A DNA stretch of 64,000 nt from Paraburkholderia sp. (GCF_028283785.1 NZ_JAPWKB010000019.1:330001-394000), one strand, 5' to 3'. Shown: positions 1 through 9,618, numbered from the stretch's first letter. Program-made: numbers and translations. Notes: generated from the sequence alone by a model not told the origin.

Positions 1-1
1 C

Positions 2-1423
2 ATGCGTCAACGCGTGATGATCGCGATGGCGCTGTCGTGCAAGCCCGCGCTGCTGATCGCCGACGAACCCACCACCGCGCTCGACGTGACGATTCAGGCG
101 CAGATTCTGCAACTGATTCGCGGCTTGCAGGACGAGATGAACATGGGCGTGATCTTCATCACGCACGACATGGGCGTGGTCGCGGAAGTGGCGGATCGCG
201 TGCTGGTAATGTATCGCGGCGAGAAGGTCGAGGAGGGCGCATCCGACACGCTGTTCGCCGCGCCGTCGCATCCGTACACCAAAGCGCTGCTGGCGGCGGT
301 GCCGCGTCTGGGCGCGATGCAAGGCACCGATGCGCCTGCCAGGTTTCCGATCCTGACCGTCGAACAGGCCGCCGCCAATAGCGACGCAGGCAGGGATGCC
401 GAAACCGCCGGCACCGACGGCACCGACGCGCCCGTGCGTCCCGCCGAAGCGGTCGCGCACGAACCGCAACCGTCGATTGCCGACAGCACGCCGCCGATCC
501 TGCGCGTGCGCGATCTGGTCACGCGCTTCCCGGTCAAGAGCGGTCTGTTCGGCCGTGTGACGGGCCGCGTGCACGCGGTCGAACGCGTCAGTTTCGATTT
601 GCGTCCGGGCGAGACGCTGGCGCTGGTCGGCGAATCGGGTTGCGGCAAATCCACCACCGGCCGCTCGTTACTGCGACTGGTCGAAAGCCAGAGCGGCTCG
701 ATCGAATTCGACGGCAAGGACATCAGCGCGCTGACCGGTCCGGCGCTGCAAACGCTGCGTCGCGATATCCAGTTTGTTTTTCAGGACCCGTTCGCGTCGC
801 TCAATCCGCGTCTGACGGTGGGCTTCTCGATCATGGAGCCGCTGCTGGTGCACGGCGTCGCGCAAGGCGAAGAGGCGCAGCGGCGGGTTGCGTGGCTGCT
901 CGATAAGGTCGGCTTGCCGCCCGAAGCGGCGCGTCGCTATCCGCACGAGTTTTCCGGCGGCCAGCGTCAGCGGATCGCAATCGCGCGCGCGCTCGCACTG
1001 AATCCGAAGGTCGTGATCGCCGACGAATCCGTGTCCGCGCTCGACGTGTCGGTGCAGGCGCAGATCGTCAACCTGATGCTCGATCTGCAACGCGAACTCG
1101 GCGTCGCGTATCTGTTCATCTCGCACGATATGGCCGTGGTCGAACGCGTCAGCCATCGCGTCGCGGTGATGTACCTCGGTCAGATCGTCGAGATCGGGCC
1201 GCGTCGCGCGGTGTTCGAAGCGCCGCAACACCCGTACACGAAGAAGCTGATGGGCGCGGTGCCGGTCGCCGATCCGTCGCGCCGTCACGCGAAACGGATG
1301 CTCGCCGCCGACGAAATCCCCAGCCCGATCCGCGCGCTCGACGACGAACCGGTCGTCGCGCCGCTGATCGCGGTCGGACCGGATCACTTCGTCGCGCAAC
1401 ATCGGATCGGCGGCGCGTACTGA
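2..1423 (+). CDS. gsiA: Dipeptide/glutathione ABC importer, dual ATP-binding protein (5' end cut off)
   Basis: Cytoplasmic ATPase that powers a peptide/glutathione-type importer. The window cuts the gene: the frame is open at base 2 and starts inside the first ABC domain, so the first Met is internal. Visible in the first domain are the end of the signature (MRQRV) and Walker B (LLIADEPTTALD). A complete second ABC domain follows, with Walker A GESGCGKST near residue 209 of the fragment, signature FSGGQRQR and Walker B VVIADES. Both domains are followed by the PYTK segment typical of oligopeptide ATPases (PYTKALL, PYTKKLM). The fused two-domain form is that of GsiA; the substrate is inferred from family and neighbours. 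It heads the operon with the binding protein and permeases downstream. Confidence 0.9.
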   Translation: MRQRVMIAMALSCKPALLIADEPTTALDVTIQAQILQLIRGLQDEMNMGVIFITHDMGVVAEVADRVLVMYRGEKVEEGASDTLFAAPSHPYTKALLAAVPRLGAMQGTDAPARFPILTVEQAAANSDAGRDAETAGTDGTDAPVRPAEAVAHEPQPSIADSTPPILRVRDLVTRFPVKSGLFGRVTGRVHAVERVSFDLRPGETLALVGESGCGKSTTGRSLLRLVESQSGSIEFDGKDISALTGPALQTLRRDIQFVFQDPFASLNPRLTVGFSIMEPLLVHGVAQGEEAQRRVAWLLDKVGLPPEAARRYPHEFSGGQRQRIAIARALALNPKVVIADESVSALDVSVQAQIVNLMLDLQRELGVAYLFISHDMAVVERVSHRVAVMYLGQIVEIGPRRAVFEAPQHPYTKKLMGAVPVADPSRRHAKRMLAADEIPSPIRALDDEPVVAPLIAVGPDHFVAQHRIGGAY

Positions 1424-1512
1424 ACCGCGCCGCGCCAACACCGTCACGCAATACAACGATCAGACCCGAAGCAACACGCCTCTCATTTACCCGTAGCCTG
1501 GAGCACCGTCAG

Positions 1513-3075
1513 ATGAATCTGCATGTCCTGTCTTCCCCGTTCCGTTTGCGCACGCTGCTGGCCAGCGGCGCGCTCGCCTTCTCGATGCTCGCGAGCGGCG
1601 CGGCTGTCGCCGACTCGAATGTCGTGATGGCGGTCGCATCGACGTTCACGACGCTCGATCCGTACGACGCGAACGACACGCTGTCGCAAGCTGTGTCCAA
1701 ATCGTTTTATCAAGGCCTGTTCGGCTTCGACAAGGACATGAAGTTGACGAACGTGCTGGCCACCAGCTTCGAAGCCAGCGCCGATGCGCGCATTTACACG
1801 TTCAAGCTGCGCCAGGGCGTGAAGTTCCACGACGGCACCGACTTCAACGCGGCGGCCGTGAAGGCGAACTTCGACCGCGTCACGGACCCGGCGAACAAGC
1901 TCAAGCGCTACAACATGTTCAGCCGTATCGAGAAGACCGAAGTGGTCGATCCGTACACGGTCAAGGTGACGCTGAAGACGCCGTTCTCCGCATTCGTCAA
2001 CGTGCTCGCGCATCCGTCGGCGGTGATGATCTCGCCCGCTGCGATGAAGAAGTACGGCAAGGACATTGCGTTTCATCCGGTCGGCACCGGCCCGTTCGAA
2101 CTCGTCAAGTGGGACCCGGCGGGCGACCTGACCGTGAAGAAGTTCGCGGGCTACTGGAAGAAGGGCTATCCGAAGGTCGATGCGATCGACTGGAAGCCGG
2201 TGGTGGACAACAACACCCGCGCCGCGCTGATGAACACCGGCGAGGCCGACTTCGCCTTCCAGGTGCCGTATGAACAGGCCTCTTTGCTGAAGAGCGCGCC
2301 GAAGGTCGATCTGATCGCCGCGCCGTCGATCATCGAACGCTATATCAGCCTGAACACCACGAAGAAGCCGTTCGACAACCCGAAGGTGCGCGAGGCGCTG
2401 AACTACGCGATCAACAAGGAAGCGCTCGCGAAGGTCGCGTTCTCCGGTTATGCGACCCCGGCCGACGGCGTGGTGCCCGAAGGCGTCGATTTCGCGACGA
2501 AGCTCGGCCCGTGGCCGTACGACCCGGCCAAGGCGCGCGCACTGCTGAAGGAAGCGGGCTATCCGGACGGTTTCGAAACGACGCTGTGGTCGGCCTATAA
2601 CTACTCGACCGCGCAGAAGGTGATCCAGTTCGTCCAGCAGCAGCTCGCGCAGGTCGGCATCAAGGCGCAGGTCGAAGCGCTCGAAGCCGGTCAGCGTGTC
2701 GCGAAGGTCGAGAGCGCGCAGGATCCGGCGACCGCGCCGGTGCGGATGTACTACATCGGCTGGTCGTCGTCGACCGGCGAAGCGGATTGGGCAATCTCGC
2801 CGCTGCTCGCGTCGGCGTCGTTCCCGCCGAAGATGGTCAACACCGCGTACTACAAGAACGACACGGTCGATGCCGATCTGTCGAAGGCGCTCGAAACCAC
2901 CGACCGCACGCAAAAGGCCGCGCTGTACGCCGACGCGCAAAAGCGCATCTGGACCGATGCGCCGTGGATTTTCCTCGTGAAGGAAAAGGTCGTGTATGCG
3001 CGCAGCAAGCGTCTGTCGGGTGCGTATGTCGCGCCGGACGGCTCGTTCAATTTCGACGAGATCGCGGTCAAGTAA
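1513..3075 (+). CDS. gsiB: Peptide/glutathione ABC transporter substrate-binding protein
   Basis: Periplasmic solute-binding protein of the extracellular family 5 type (DppA/OppA/GsiB), 520 residues. It starts with a cleavable signal peptide: a charged start, a hydrophobic stretch (LLASGALAFSMLASGAAVA) and an Ala-rich cleavage region. The family-5 body includes YTFKLRQGVKFHDGT near residue 95 and a GTGPF motif near residue 195. It would deliver the substrate to the permeases encoded at 3189-5034. It lies 89 bases after the ATPase gene, with a GGAG element about 10 bases before the ATG. The exact ligand (glutathione or di/oligopeptide) cannot be read from sequence. The two D-amino-acid or beta-peptide hydrolases at the end of the operon argue for unusual peptides. 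Confidence 0.9.
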   Translation: MNLHVLSSPFRLRTLLASGALAFSMLASGAAVADSNVVMAVASTFTTLDPYDANDTLSQAVSKSFYQGLFGFDKDMKLTNVLATSFEASADARIYTFKLRQGVKFHDGTDFNAAAVKANFDRVTDPANKLKRYNMFSRIEKTEVVDPYTVKVTLKTPFSAFVNVLAHPSAVMISPAAMKKYGKDIAFHPVGTGPFELVKWDPAGDLTVKKFAGYWKKGYPKVDAIDWKPVVDNNTRAALMNTGEADFAFQVPYEQASLLKSAPKVDLIAAPSIIERYISLNTTKKPFDNPKVREALNYAINKEALAKVAFSGYATPADGVVPEGVDFATKLGPWPYDPAKARALLKEAGYPDGFETTLWSAYNYSTAQKVIQFVQQQLAQVGIKAQVEALEAGQRVAKVESAQDPATAPVRMYYIGWSSSTGEADWAISPLLASASFPPKMVNTAYYKNDTVDADLSKALETTDRTQKAALYADAQKRIWTDAPWIFLVKEKVVYARSKRLSGAYVAPDGSFNFDEIAVK

Positions 3076-3188
3076 TTCACGGCGTCTGCTGTTCTTCGTC
3101 GCGTTTCACGTACCCAAGCAATGCGTGGCGCGGCGGCGGCCCTTCGACGGGACGCTGCCGCGCTTGCCTCACCGCCTGACTGGTTTCC

Positions 3189-4109
3189 ATGCTGAATTTT
3201 CTCGTCAAACGTCTGATGGGCCTGCTGCCGACGCTGTTGATCGTCGCCGTGCTGGTGTTCCTGTTCGTCCATCTGTTGCCGGGCGATCCCGCGCGACTCG
3301 CCGCCGGCCCCGAAGCCGACGAAGCGACGGTCGCGCTGGTGCGCGCCGATCTCGGTCTCGACAAGCCGCTGCCGCAGCAGTTCGGCCACTTCTTCGTGCG
3401 GATCGCGCACGGCGATTTCGGCACTTCGACGCGCAGCAAGCGGCCGGTCAGCGTCGAGATCGGCGAACGCTTCATGCCGACGCTGCTGCTCACGCTGGTG
3501 AGCATGGCGTGGGCGGTGGTGTTCGGGATGGCGATCGGCATCGTGTCGGCGGTGTGGCGCAATCAGTGGCCCGACCGGCTGGGCATGACCATCGCCGTGT
3601 CGGGCATTTCGTTTCCGGCGTTCGCGCTCGGCATGCTGCTGATGGAAGTGTTCTCGGTGAAGCTCGGCTGGCTGCCGATCGTCGGCGACGGTACGTGGAA
3701 GAGCTACGTGCTGCCGTCGATCACGCTCGGCGCGGCAGTCGCGGCGGTGATGGCGCGCTTCACGCGGGCGTCGTTCGTCGAAGTGCTCGGCGAAGACTTC
3801 GTGCGCACCGCGCGCGCGAAGGGCGTGCCCGAGCAATGGGTGGTGGTCAAACACTGCCTGCGCAACGCAATGATTCCCGTCGTCACGATGATGGGACTGC
3901 AATTCGGTTTTCTGCTCGGCGGCTCGATCGTCGTCGAGGTGGTGTTCAACTGGCCGGGCCTCGGACGCCTGCTGGTCGATGCCGTGGCGATGCGCGACTA
4001 TCCGGTGATTCAGGCCGAAGTGCTGCTGTTTTCGCTGGAATTCATCGTTATCAACCTGATCGTGGACGTGCTGTACGCCGTGATCAACCCGACCATCCGT
4101 TTCAAGTGA
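3189..4109 (+). CDS. gsiC: Peptide/glutathione ABC transporter permease (GsiC/DppB type)
   Basis: Inner-membrane permease subunit, 306 residues, the usual length for DppB/GsiC. It begins with the conserved MLNFLVKRLMGLLPTLL membrane helix and a periplasmic stretch. Five further hydrophobic segments follow, with the EAA loop near residue 205 (RTARAKGVPEQWVVVKHCLRNA), where the ATPase docks. It ends in the typical NLIVDVLYAVINPTIRF. The gap of 113 bases from the binding-protein gene and of only 7 bases to the next permease gene support one transcript. It forms a heterodimer with the product of 4117-5034. Confidence 0.92.
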   Translation: MLNFLVKRLMGLLPTLLIVAVLVFLFVHLLPGDPARLAAGPEADEATVALVRADLGLDKPLPQQFGHFFVRIAHGDFGTSTRSKRPVSVEIGERFMPTLLLTLVSMAWAVVFGMAIGIVSAVWRNQWPDRLGMTIAVSGISFPAFALGMLLMEVFSVKLGWLPIVGDGTWKSYVLPSITLGAAVAAVMARFTRASFVEVLGEDFVRTARAKGVPEQWVVVKHCLRNAMIPVVTMMGLQFGFLLGGSIVVEVVFNWPGLGRLLVDAVAMRDYPVIQAEVLLFSLEFIVINLIVDVLYAVINPTIRFK

Positions 4110-4116
4110 GGCCCGC

Positions 4117-5034
4117 ATGAGCACGACCAATCCACAGGCGAATGCGGCGCCGTCCGCCAGTCCCGCACCCGCCGCCGAACGCGCGATCCGCACGCCGTGG
4201 AGCGAGTTCTGGCGCAAGTTCCGCAAGCAGCACGTCGCGCTGGCCGCGGGCATCTTCGTGCTGCTGCTGGTGGTGATCGCCGTGATCGCCCCGCATGTCG
4301 TTCCGTACGATCCGGAAAACTACTTCGACTACGACGCGCTGAATGCCGCGCCGTCGGCGGCGCACTGGTTCGGCGTCGATTCGCTCGGACGCGATATTTT
4401 CAGCCGCATCATGGCCGGTACGCGGATCTCGCTGGCGGCGGGTTTCCTGTCGGTTGCATTGGGCGCGGTGATCGGCACGTTCTTCGGTTTGCTGGCCGGC
4501 TACTACGAAGGCTGGTGGGACCGCATCACGATGCGGGTCGCCGACGTGCTGTTCGCGTTCCCCGGCATTCTGCTCGCGATCGGCGTGGTGGCGATTCTCG
4601 GTAACGGCATGGTCAACGTGGTCTGCGCGGTGGCGATCTTCAGCATTCCGGCCTTTGCGCGGCTCGTGCGCGGCAATACGCTGATGCTCAAGCAACTGAC
4701 GTATATCGAAGCGGCGCGCAGCATCGGCGCGTCGGACTGGACCATCATCGTCCGTCATATTTTGCCGGGGACGATTTCGTCGGTGGTCGTGTACTTCACG
4801 ATGCGCATCGGCACGTCGATCATCACCGCGGCGAGTCTGTCGTTCCTCGGTCTGGGCGCGCAACCGCCGACGCCGGAGTGGGGCGCGATGCTCAACGAAG
4901 CGCGCGCCGACATGGTGACGGCGCCGCATATCGCGCTGTTCCCGAGTCTCGCGATCTTCCTGACCGTGCTGGCGTTCAACCTGCTCGGCGACGGCTTGCG
5001 CGACGCGCTCGATCCGAAGCTCGACCGGCCATGA
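4117..5034 (+). CDS. gsiD: Peptide/glutathione ABC transporter permease (GsiD/DppC type)
   Basis: Second inner-membrane permease, 305 residues. It has a DppC-type hydrophilic N-terminal extension rich in Ala/Pro, a first helix (ALAAGIFVLLLVVIAVIAP), the conserved HWFGVDSLGRDIFSRI motif near residue 85, and an EAA loop (YIEAARSIGASDWTIIVRHILPG) near residue 195. It ends in LGDGLRDALDPKL, the standard C-terminus. Its TGA overlaps the ATG of the next gene (ATGA), so the peptidase gene is translationally coupled to the transporter. Confidence 0.92.
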   Translation: MSTTNPQANAAPSASPAPAAERAIRTPWSEFWRKFRKQHVALAAGIFVLLLVVIAVIAPHVVPYDPENYFDYDALNAAPSAAHWFGVDSLGRDIFSRIMAGTRISLAAGFLSVALGAVIGTFFGLLAGYYEGWWDRITMRVADVLFAFPGILLAIGVVAILGNGMVNVVCAVAIFSIPAFARLVRGNTLMLKQLTYIEAARSIGASDWTIIVRHILPGTISSVVVYFTMRIGTSIITAASLSFLGLGAQPPTPEWGAMLNEARADMVTAPHIALFPSLAIFLTVLAFNLLGDGLRDALDPKLDRP

Positions 5035-6113
5035 GCACGCCCTCGACGCCGCCGCCGCACATCGGCGATTTTCCGGCCGGCGCGCGCGGCACGATTGCCG
5101 ATGTCGACGGCGTGACGGTCGGGCATTGCACGCTCGGCGCGGACGCCGGTGGCGCCGTGCAAACCGGCGTGACCGTGATTCATCCGCATGCGCGCGATCC
5201 GTACCGGCATCGCACGCCGGCGGCCGCAACGGTGATCAACGGCTTCGGCAAGAGCATCGGCCTCGTGCAGGTCGAGGAACTCGGCGTGTTCGATACGCCG
5301 ATCGCGCTGACCAACACGTTTGGCGTCGGCGCTGTCGCGCAGGCGCAGATTCGCGCGGCAACCGACGCGAATCCGCAGGTCGGGCGCGACTGGTCGACAG
5401 TGAATCCGCTCGTGTTCGAATGCAACGACGGCTATCTGAACGACCTTCAGGCGATGGCCGTGACCGGCGATCACTACCGGCTTGCGTCGCAGGCGGCGAG
5501 CGCCGACGTGACGCGTGGATCGGTGGGGGCGGGGCGCGGGATGTCGTGCTTCGATCTGAAAGGCGGGATCGGCTCGGCGTCGCGGATCGCGACGTCGGCG
5601 GGACGCGCGTTCACGGTCGGCGCGCTGGTGCTGGCGAATTTCGGCCGGCTCCCGACGCTGACGCTGGCCGGCACGCGGGTGGGCCGCGTGCTGGCCGATC
5701 GCGGGGCGGTGTCGGCGGCGGCGTCAGCCGTCACGCAACACGACCCGGAGAAAGGTTCGATCATCATGATCGTCGCCACCGATGCGCCGCTCGACGCACG
5801 TCAGTTGAAGCGTCTGTCGATGCGTGCGGCCGCCGGTCTGGCGCGCACCGGTTCGGCGTACGGCCACGGCAGCGGCGATCTTGCGCTCGCGTTCAGCACC
5901 GCCTACACCGTGCCGCACGACGCCGACTTCGTGAACCTGCCGTCGCTGCTCGCCGATTCGCGGCTCGATCCGCTGTTTCACGCCTGCGCCGACAGCGTCG
6001 AACAGGCGATTCTCGATGCGCTGTGGAACGCCACGGCCGTCGAAGGACGCGACGGCCATCGGCGCATTTCCTTACTCGACGCCGCACCGGATCTCGCCCG
6101 GCTGCTGGCCTGA
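5031..6113 (+). CDS. P1-family aminopeptidase (DmpA-like, self-processing)
   Basis: Cytoplasmic N-terminal-nucleophile peptidase of family S58/P1 (L-aminopeptidase/D-esterase or beta-aminopeptidase), 360 residues. I chose the ATG at 5031, which overlaps the gsiD stop. Family hallmarks are DVDGVTVGHCTL near residue 24, GAGRGMSCFDLKGGIG near 165, and the segment EKGSIIMIVATDAPL. The Gly-Ser bond in that segment (Ser243) is the expected self-cleavage site that frees the catalytic serine. It is coupled to the importer, so it probably cleaves imported peptides. Whether the substrates are D-, beta- or L-amino acid peptides is not visible. Confidence 0.88.
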   Translation: MSTPSTPPPHIGDFPAGARGTIADVDGVTVGHCTLGADAGGAVQTGVTVIHPHARDPYRHRTPAAATVINGFGKSIGLVQVEELGVFDTPIALTNTFGVGAVAQAQIRAATDANPQVGRDWSTVNPLVFECNDGYLNDLQAMAVTGDHYRLASQAASADVTRGSVGAGRGMSCFDLKGGIGSASRIATSAGRAFTVGALVLANFGRLPTLTLAGTRVGRVLADRGAVSAAASAVTQHDPEKGSIIMIVATDAPLDARQLKRLSMRAAAGLARTGSAYGHGSGDLALAFSTAYTVPHDADFVNLPSLLADSRLDPLFHACADSVEQAILDALWNATAVEGRDGHRRISLLDAAPDLARLLA

Positions 6114-6144
6114 TTCTTCGTCGGATTCTTCGCTCCACCACACC

Positions 6145-6984
6145 ATGAAAATCCTGATTTCCGCCGATATCGAAGGCGTCGCAGGCGTGTTCCATCCCGA
6201 GCAGACGCGCGCGGGCAACGGCGAATACGAACGCGCGCGACGCTGGATGGCGAACGAGGCGAACGCCGCGATCGAAGGCGCGTTCGCGGGCGGCGCCACC
6301 GAGGTCTGGGTCAACGATTCGCACGGCGGATTCCGCAACCTGCTGCCCGATCAACTCGATTCACGCGTGCAGGTCGTGCTCGGCAAACCGCGCACGCTCG
6401 GCATGATGGCGGGGCTGGAATTCGCGCCGGCGCTGGTGTTCATGATCGGCTATCACGCGATGTCGCAAAGTCGCGGCATCCTCTCGCACACGATCAACAG
6501 CTTTGCGTTCACGCAACTGAAGCTGAACGGCGAGGCCGTCGGTGAGGCGGGGCTGTATGGCGCGCTGGCCGAAGAACGCGGCGCGCGAGTTGCATTGCTG
6601 AGCGGCGACGATGTGTTCGCCGAAGAAACAGCGCCGCGCTTTGCGGATGCGCGTTTTGTCGTGACAAAAACTGCGACCGGTCAGGCGAGCGGTGTCACGC
6701 AGACGCCGGAACGCGCCTGCGCGGCGATTGCCGCGGCGGCGCGCGAGGTGGTCGAGTCGCATCGTGCGAACGGCGGCGCGGATGAAGCGGCGACCGGGTT
6801 GCCTGCGCCACGCGCGCTCGAATGTGAATTACGCGTGCAAACCACCGCACTTGCCGATCTGTTCTGTCAGTGGCCGACGCTGACGCGTGTCGATGGCGTG
6901 ACGCTGCGCTTCGACGCGCGTTGCGTCGAATACGCGGTGCGCGTGCTGAACAGTCTGTCCGCGATGTCGTTCATGTTGCGCTGA
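6145..6984 (+). CDS. dppA: M55-family zinc D-aminopeptidase (DppA-like)
   Basis: Peptidase of family M55, 279 residues, similar to Bacillus DppA, which removes N-terminal D-amino acids from short peptides. The N-terminus MKILISADIEGVAGV carries the Asp-Glu pair that binds the two metals (D8, E10). Further ligand motifs are VNDSHGG near residue 58 and GYHAMS near 104. I chose the ATG at 6145 because it gives the canonical start; the frame is open further upstream but there it overlaps the preceding gene. It lies 31 bases after the P1 peptidase and ends the operon. A D-aminopeptidase beside an importer suggests use of D-amino-acid peptides, for example from cell-wall turnover (inference). Confidence 0.88.
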   Translation: MKILISADIEGVAGVFHPEQTRAGNGEYERARRWMANEANAAIEGAFAGGATEVWVNDSHGGFRNLLPDQLDSRVQVVLGKPRTLGMMAGLEFAPALVFMIGYHAMSQSRGILSHTINSFAFTQLKLNGEAVGEAGLYGALAEERGARVALLSGDDVFAEETAPRFADARFVVTKTATGQASGVTQTPERACAAIAAAAREVVESHRANGGADEAATGLPAPRALECELRVQTTALADLFCQWPTLTRVDGVTLRFDARCVEYAVRVLNSLSAMSFMLR

Positions 6985-7001
6985 ACGGGTTATCGCGTAC
7001 G

Positions 7002-7916
7002 TCAGTGTTTCTCGATCATCTTCGCGGCCTGTTCGATTACGGCCGCGACCGCTGCCGCGTGCGACACGGGCGCCAGATGGCTCGACGAAATCTCGATGAT
7101 ATTCGCGCCCGCGCGGTTCGCCATGTAGCGCTGTAAATCCGGCGCGACCGCGCGATCCTTGCTGGTGACGATGTACCACGACGGCTTGCTCTTCCAGCCG
7201 ACGTGCGTGACGGTTTCGTCGAACGCGTGCGCGGAAACCGGTTGCTGCGCGGCGGCCAGCACGCGCGCGAGACGTTCGGGAATATCGCCGGCGAAATCGG
7301 TCCGGTAGTTCGACGGATCGAGCCACAGGAAGCCTGAGTCGTCCGGCTTGATGCCGGCGCCGGCGGGCATCGGTCCGCCGCGCTTGAGGAGCGCCATCGT
7401 CGATTCGCCGGTGTTCGGCGCGATCGCCGCCACGTAGACCAGACCGACGACCTTCGGCTCGTCGCCGAGTTCGGTGATCACCACGCCGCCCCACGAATGA
7501 CCGACGAGGATGGTCGGGCCGTCCTGGCGCGCCAGCACGCGGCGCGTCGCGGCGACGTCGTCTTCCAGCGACGTCAGCGGATTTTGCACCGCGCTCACGC
7601 GAAAGCCCTTTTTCTGCAACAACGCGACCACCCCGTTCCAGCTCGATCCGTCGACGAAGGCGCCGTGCACCAGCACGACATTGCGCACCGGCCCGGCGAC
7701 CAGCGGCGGCGCGACGTGCGGCGCGGGTCCGGCTTGCGGCGGCGGCGCGGCGTCGGCTGCGGGCGTGGGCGCGTCCGGCGCGGCGGCTTCCGATGCGCCG
7801 ATCTGCATATCGGGCACCTGAGGGGCTTCCGGCGTGCCGGCTGTCTGCGCATGAGCGACGGCTGCCGCGACGGCGAGACAAAGGCTCACGGCAAGGCGCA
7901 GACCGGTTCGCATCAT
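7002..7916 (-). CDS. Secreted alpha/beta hydrolase
   Basis: Alpha/beta-hydrolase fold protein, 304 residues. A signal peptide (LRLAVSLCLAVAAAVAHAQ) is followed by a Pro/Ala-rich linker of about 60 residues, then the domain, starting at NVVLVHGAFVDGSSW. The nucleophile elbow is GHSWGG (Ser near residue 144) and the catalytic His is likely in SSHLAPVSH near the C-terminus. It resembles the salicylate esterase / hydroxynitrile-lyase-like family of small hydrolases; the substrate is unknown. It converges on the M55 peptidase gene with only 17 bases between them, and no hairpin terminator is visible there. Confidence 0.8.
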   Translation of the reverse strand: MMRTGLRLAVSLCLAVAAAVAHAQTAGTPEAPQVPDMQIGASEAAAPDAPTPAADAAPPPQAGPAPHVAPPLVAGPVRNVVLVHGAFVDGSSWNGVVALLQKKGFRVSAVQNPLTSLEDDVAATRRVLARQDGPTILVGHSWGGVVITELGDEPKVVGLVYVAAIAPNTGESTMALLKRGGPMPAGAGIKPDDSGFLWLDPSNYRTDFAGDIPERLARVLAAAQQPVSAHAFDETVTHVGWKSKPSWYIVTSKDRAVAPDLQRYMANRAGANIIEISSSHLAPVSHAAAVAAVIEQAAKMIEKH

Positions 7917-8166
7917 GGGAGTCTCCAGAAGATCGGTGTTGGACAGCCAACATACCCAGGCGGCGCGCCAGTGACAACGCGAAACCGGTCACGTTCGCGG
8001 GGCGGCGCACATTGGCGCACGCATCGCGGACGCGTTAAAACGCGACGGCGAGCAGGGTAAAATCCCGGCCTCGTCCGCGAACGGCGGGCTGCGCGTGACC
8101 GAACGGCGGTCAAAGCGGCGGCGCGCATCGGTCGGGACGACTGAAATTTACAATTTGGGGGCAACG

Positions 8167-9534
8167 TTGAATAACGAGCAGCACGACGGTTTGAAGCGAG
8201 GGCTGAAAAACCGTCATATCCAGTTGATCGCGCTTGGCGGCGCGATCGGCACGGGACTGTTTCTGGGGTCGGCAAGCGTATTGAAGGCGGCCGGTCCGTC
8301 GATGATTCTCGGCTATGCGATCGGCGGGTTCATCGCTTTTCTGATCATGCGCCAGCTCGGCGAGATGGTCGCGCAGGAGCCGGTGGCCGGTTCGTTCAGC
8401 CATTTTGCGTACAAGTACTGGGGCGACTTTCCGGGCTTCCTGTCGGGCTGGAACTACTGGGTGCTGTACGTGCTGGTGGCGATGGCCGAACTGACGGCAG
8501 TGGGTACCTACGTGCATTACTGGTGGCCGGGCGTGCCGTCGTGGCTGTCGGCGCTGGTGTGCTTCGTCGCGATCAACGCGATCAATCTGTCCAACGTGAA
8601 GGCGTACGGCGAAACCGAATTCTGGTTCGCGATCGTCAAGGTGGTCGCGGTGATCGGGATGATCGTGTTCGGCGGCTATCTGCTGATCAGCGGACACGGC
8701 GGCCCGCAGGCGTCGATCACGAATCTCTGGCGCGACGGCGGATTCTTTCCGCACGGCTTTCGCGGCCTGTTCATGATGCTCGCGGTAATCATGTTCTCGT
8801 TCGGCGGACTGGAGCTGATCGGGATCACCGCCGCCGAAGCCGACGACCCGGCTAAAAGCATCCCGAAAGCGGTGAATCAGGTGATCTACCGGATCCTGAT
8901 TTTCTACATCTGCTCGCTGGTGGTGTTGCTGTCGCTGTATCCGTGGAGTCACGTGGCGGCGGGCGGCAGTCCGTTCGTGATGATTTTTTCGCAGATCGGC
9001 TCGACGCTGGCCGCGCATGTGCTGAATCTGGTCGTGCTGACGGCTGCGCTGTCGGTCTACAACAGTTGCGTGTACGCGAACAGCCGGATGCTGTACGGCC
9101 TCGCGGAGCAGGGCAACGCGCCGCGCGCGCTGATGAAGCTGGACCGGCGCGGCGTGCCGTATATGGCGATCGGCCTGTCGGCGCTCGCGACGTTCGCATG
9201 CGTGATCGTCAATTATCTGATTCCGGCCGAAGCGCTCGATATCCTGATGGCGCTGGTGGTCGCGGCGCTGGTGCTGAACTGGGCGCTGATCAGCCTGACG
9301 CATCTGAAGTCGCGTCGAGCGATGGAGGCGCAACCGGCGCCGCTGGTGTTCCGCTCGTTGTGGTTTCCGGTCAGCAACTGGATCTGCCTCGCGTTCATGG
9401 CGATGATCCTCGTGATTCTCGCGATGACGCCGGGGTTGTCGGTGTCGGTGTGGCTGGTGCCGGTGTGGCTCGTCGTGATGTGGGCGGGCTATGTGCTGAA
9501 GCGTCGGCGCGCGGCGGTGTCGGCGGCGGGTTGA
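8167..9534 (+). CDS. Amino acid permease (APC superfamily)
   Basis: Inner-membrane amino acid:proton symporter of the AroP/ProY/GabP group, 455 residues with about 12 hydrophobic segments. The N-terminus GLKRGLKNRHIQLIALGG leads directly into the substrate-binding GAIGTGLFLGSA of helix 1. I chose a TTG start at 8167, preceded by GGGGG at 8157-8161, because it matches the usual length. An upstream GTG at 8095 would add 24 atypical basic residues. The family transports aromatic or branched amino acids, proline or GABA; which one cannot be told. A strong hairpin follows at 9583. Confidence 0.85.
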   Translation: MNNEQHDGLKRGLKNRHIQLIALGGAIGTGLFLGSASVLKAAGPSMILGYAIGGFIAFLIMRQLGEMVAQEPVAGSFSHFAYKYWGDFPGFLSGWNYWVLYVLVAMAELTAVGTYVHYWWPGVPSWLSALVCFVAINAINLSNVKAYGETEFWFAIVKVVAVIGMIVFGGYLLISGHGGPQASITNLWRDGGFFPHGFRGLFMMLAVIMFSFGGLELIGITAAEADDPAKSIPKAVNQVIYRILIFYICSLVVLLSLYPWSHVAAGGSPFVMIFSQIGSTLAAHVLNLVVLTAALSVYNSCVYANSRMLYGLAEQGNAPRALMKLDRRGVPYMAIGLSALATFACVIVNYLIPAEALDILMALVVAALVLNWALISLTHLKSRRAMEAQPAPLVFRSLWFPVSNWICLAFMAMILVILAMTPGLSVSVWLVPVWLVVMWAGYVLKRRRAAVSAAG

Positions 9535-9578
9535 TGTTTGACGGGTTGAACGGCCGAGCCGTTTAGCCCTGACGATAA

Positions 9579-9618
9579 AAAAACCGGCCTTTGCTGCGAA
9601 GCGAAGGCCGGTTTTTTA
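9579..9618 (+). terminator. Intrinsic terminator after the amino acid permease
   Basis: Inverted repeat AAACCGGCCTTTGC / GCGAAGGCCGGTTTTTT with an A-run before and a T-run after. It can terminate in both directions and lies 45 bases after the permease stop. Confidence 0.85.

Noticed and set aside
1483..2940. Long open frame opposite the binding-protein gene (485 codons)
   Set aside because: Antisense shadow of a clear gsiB gene in GC-rich DNA; Arg-rich translation with no domain.
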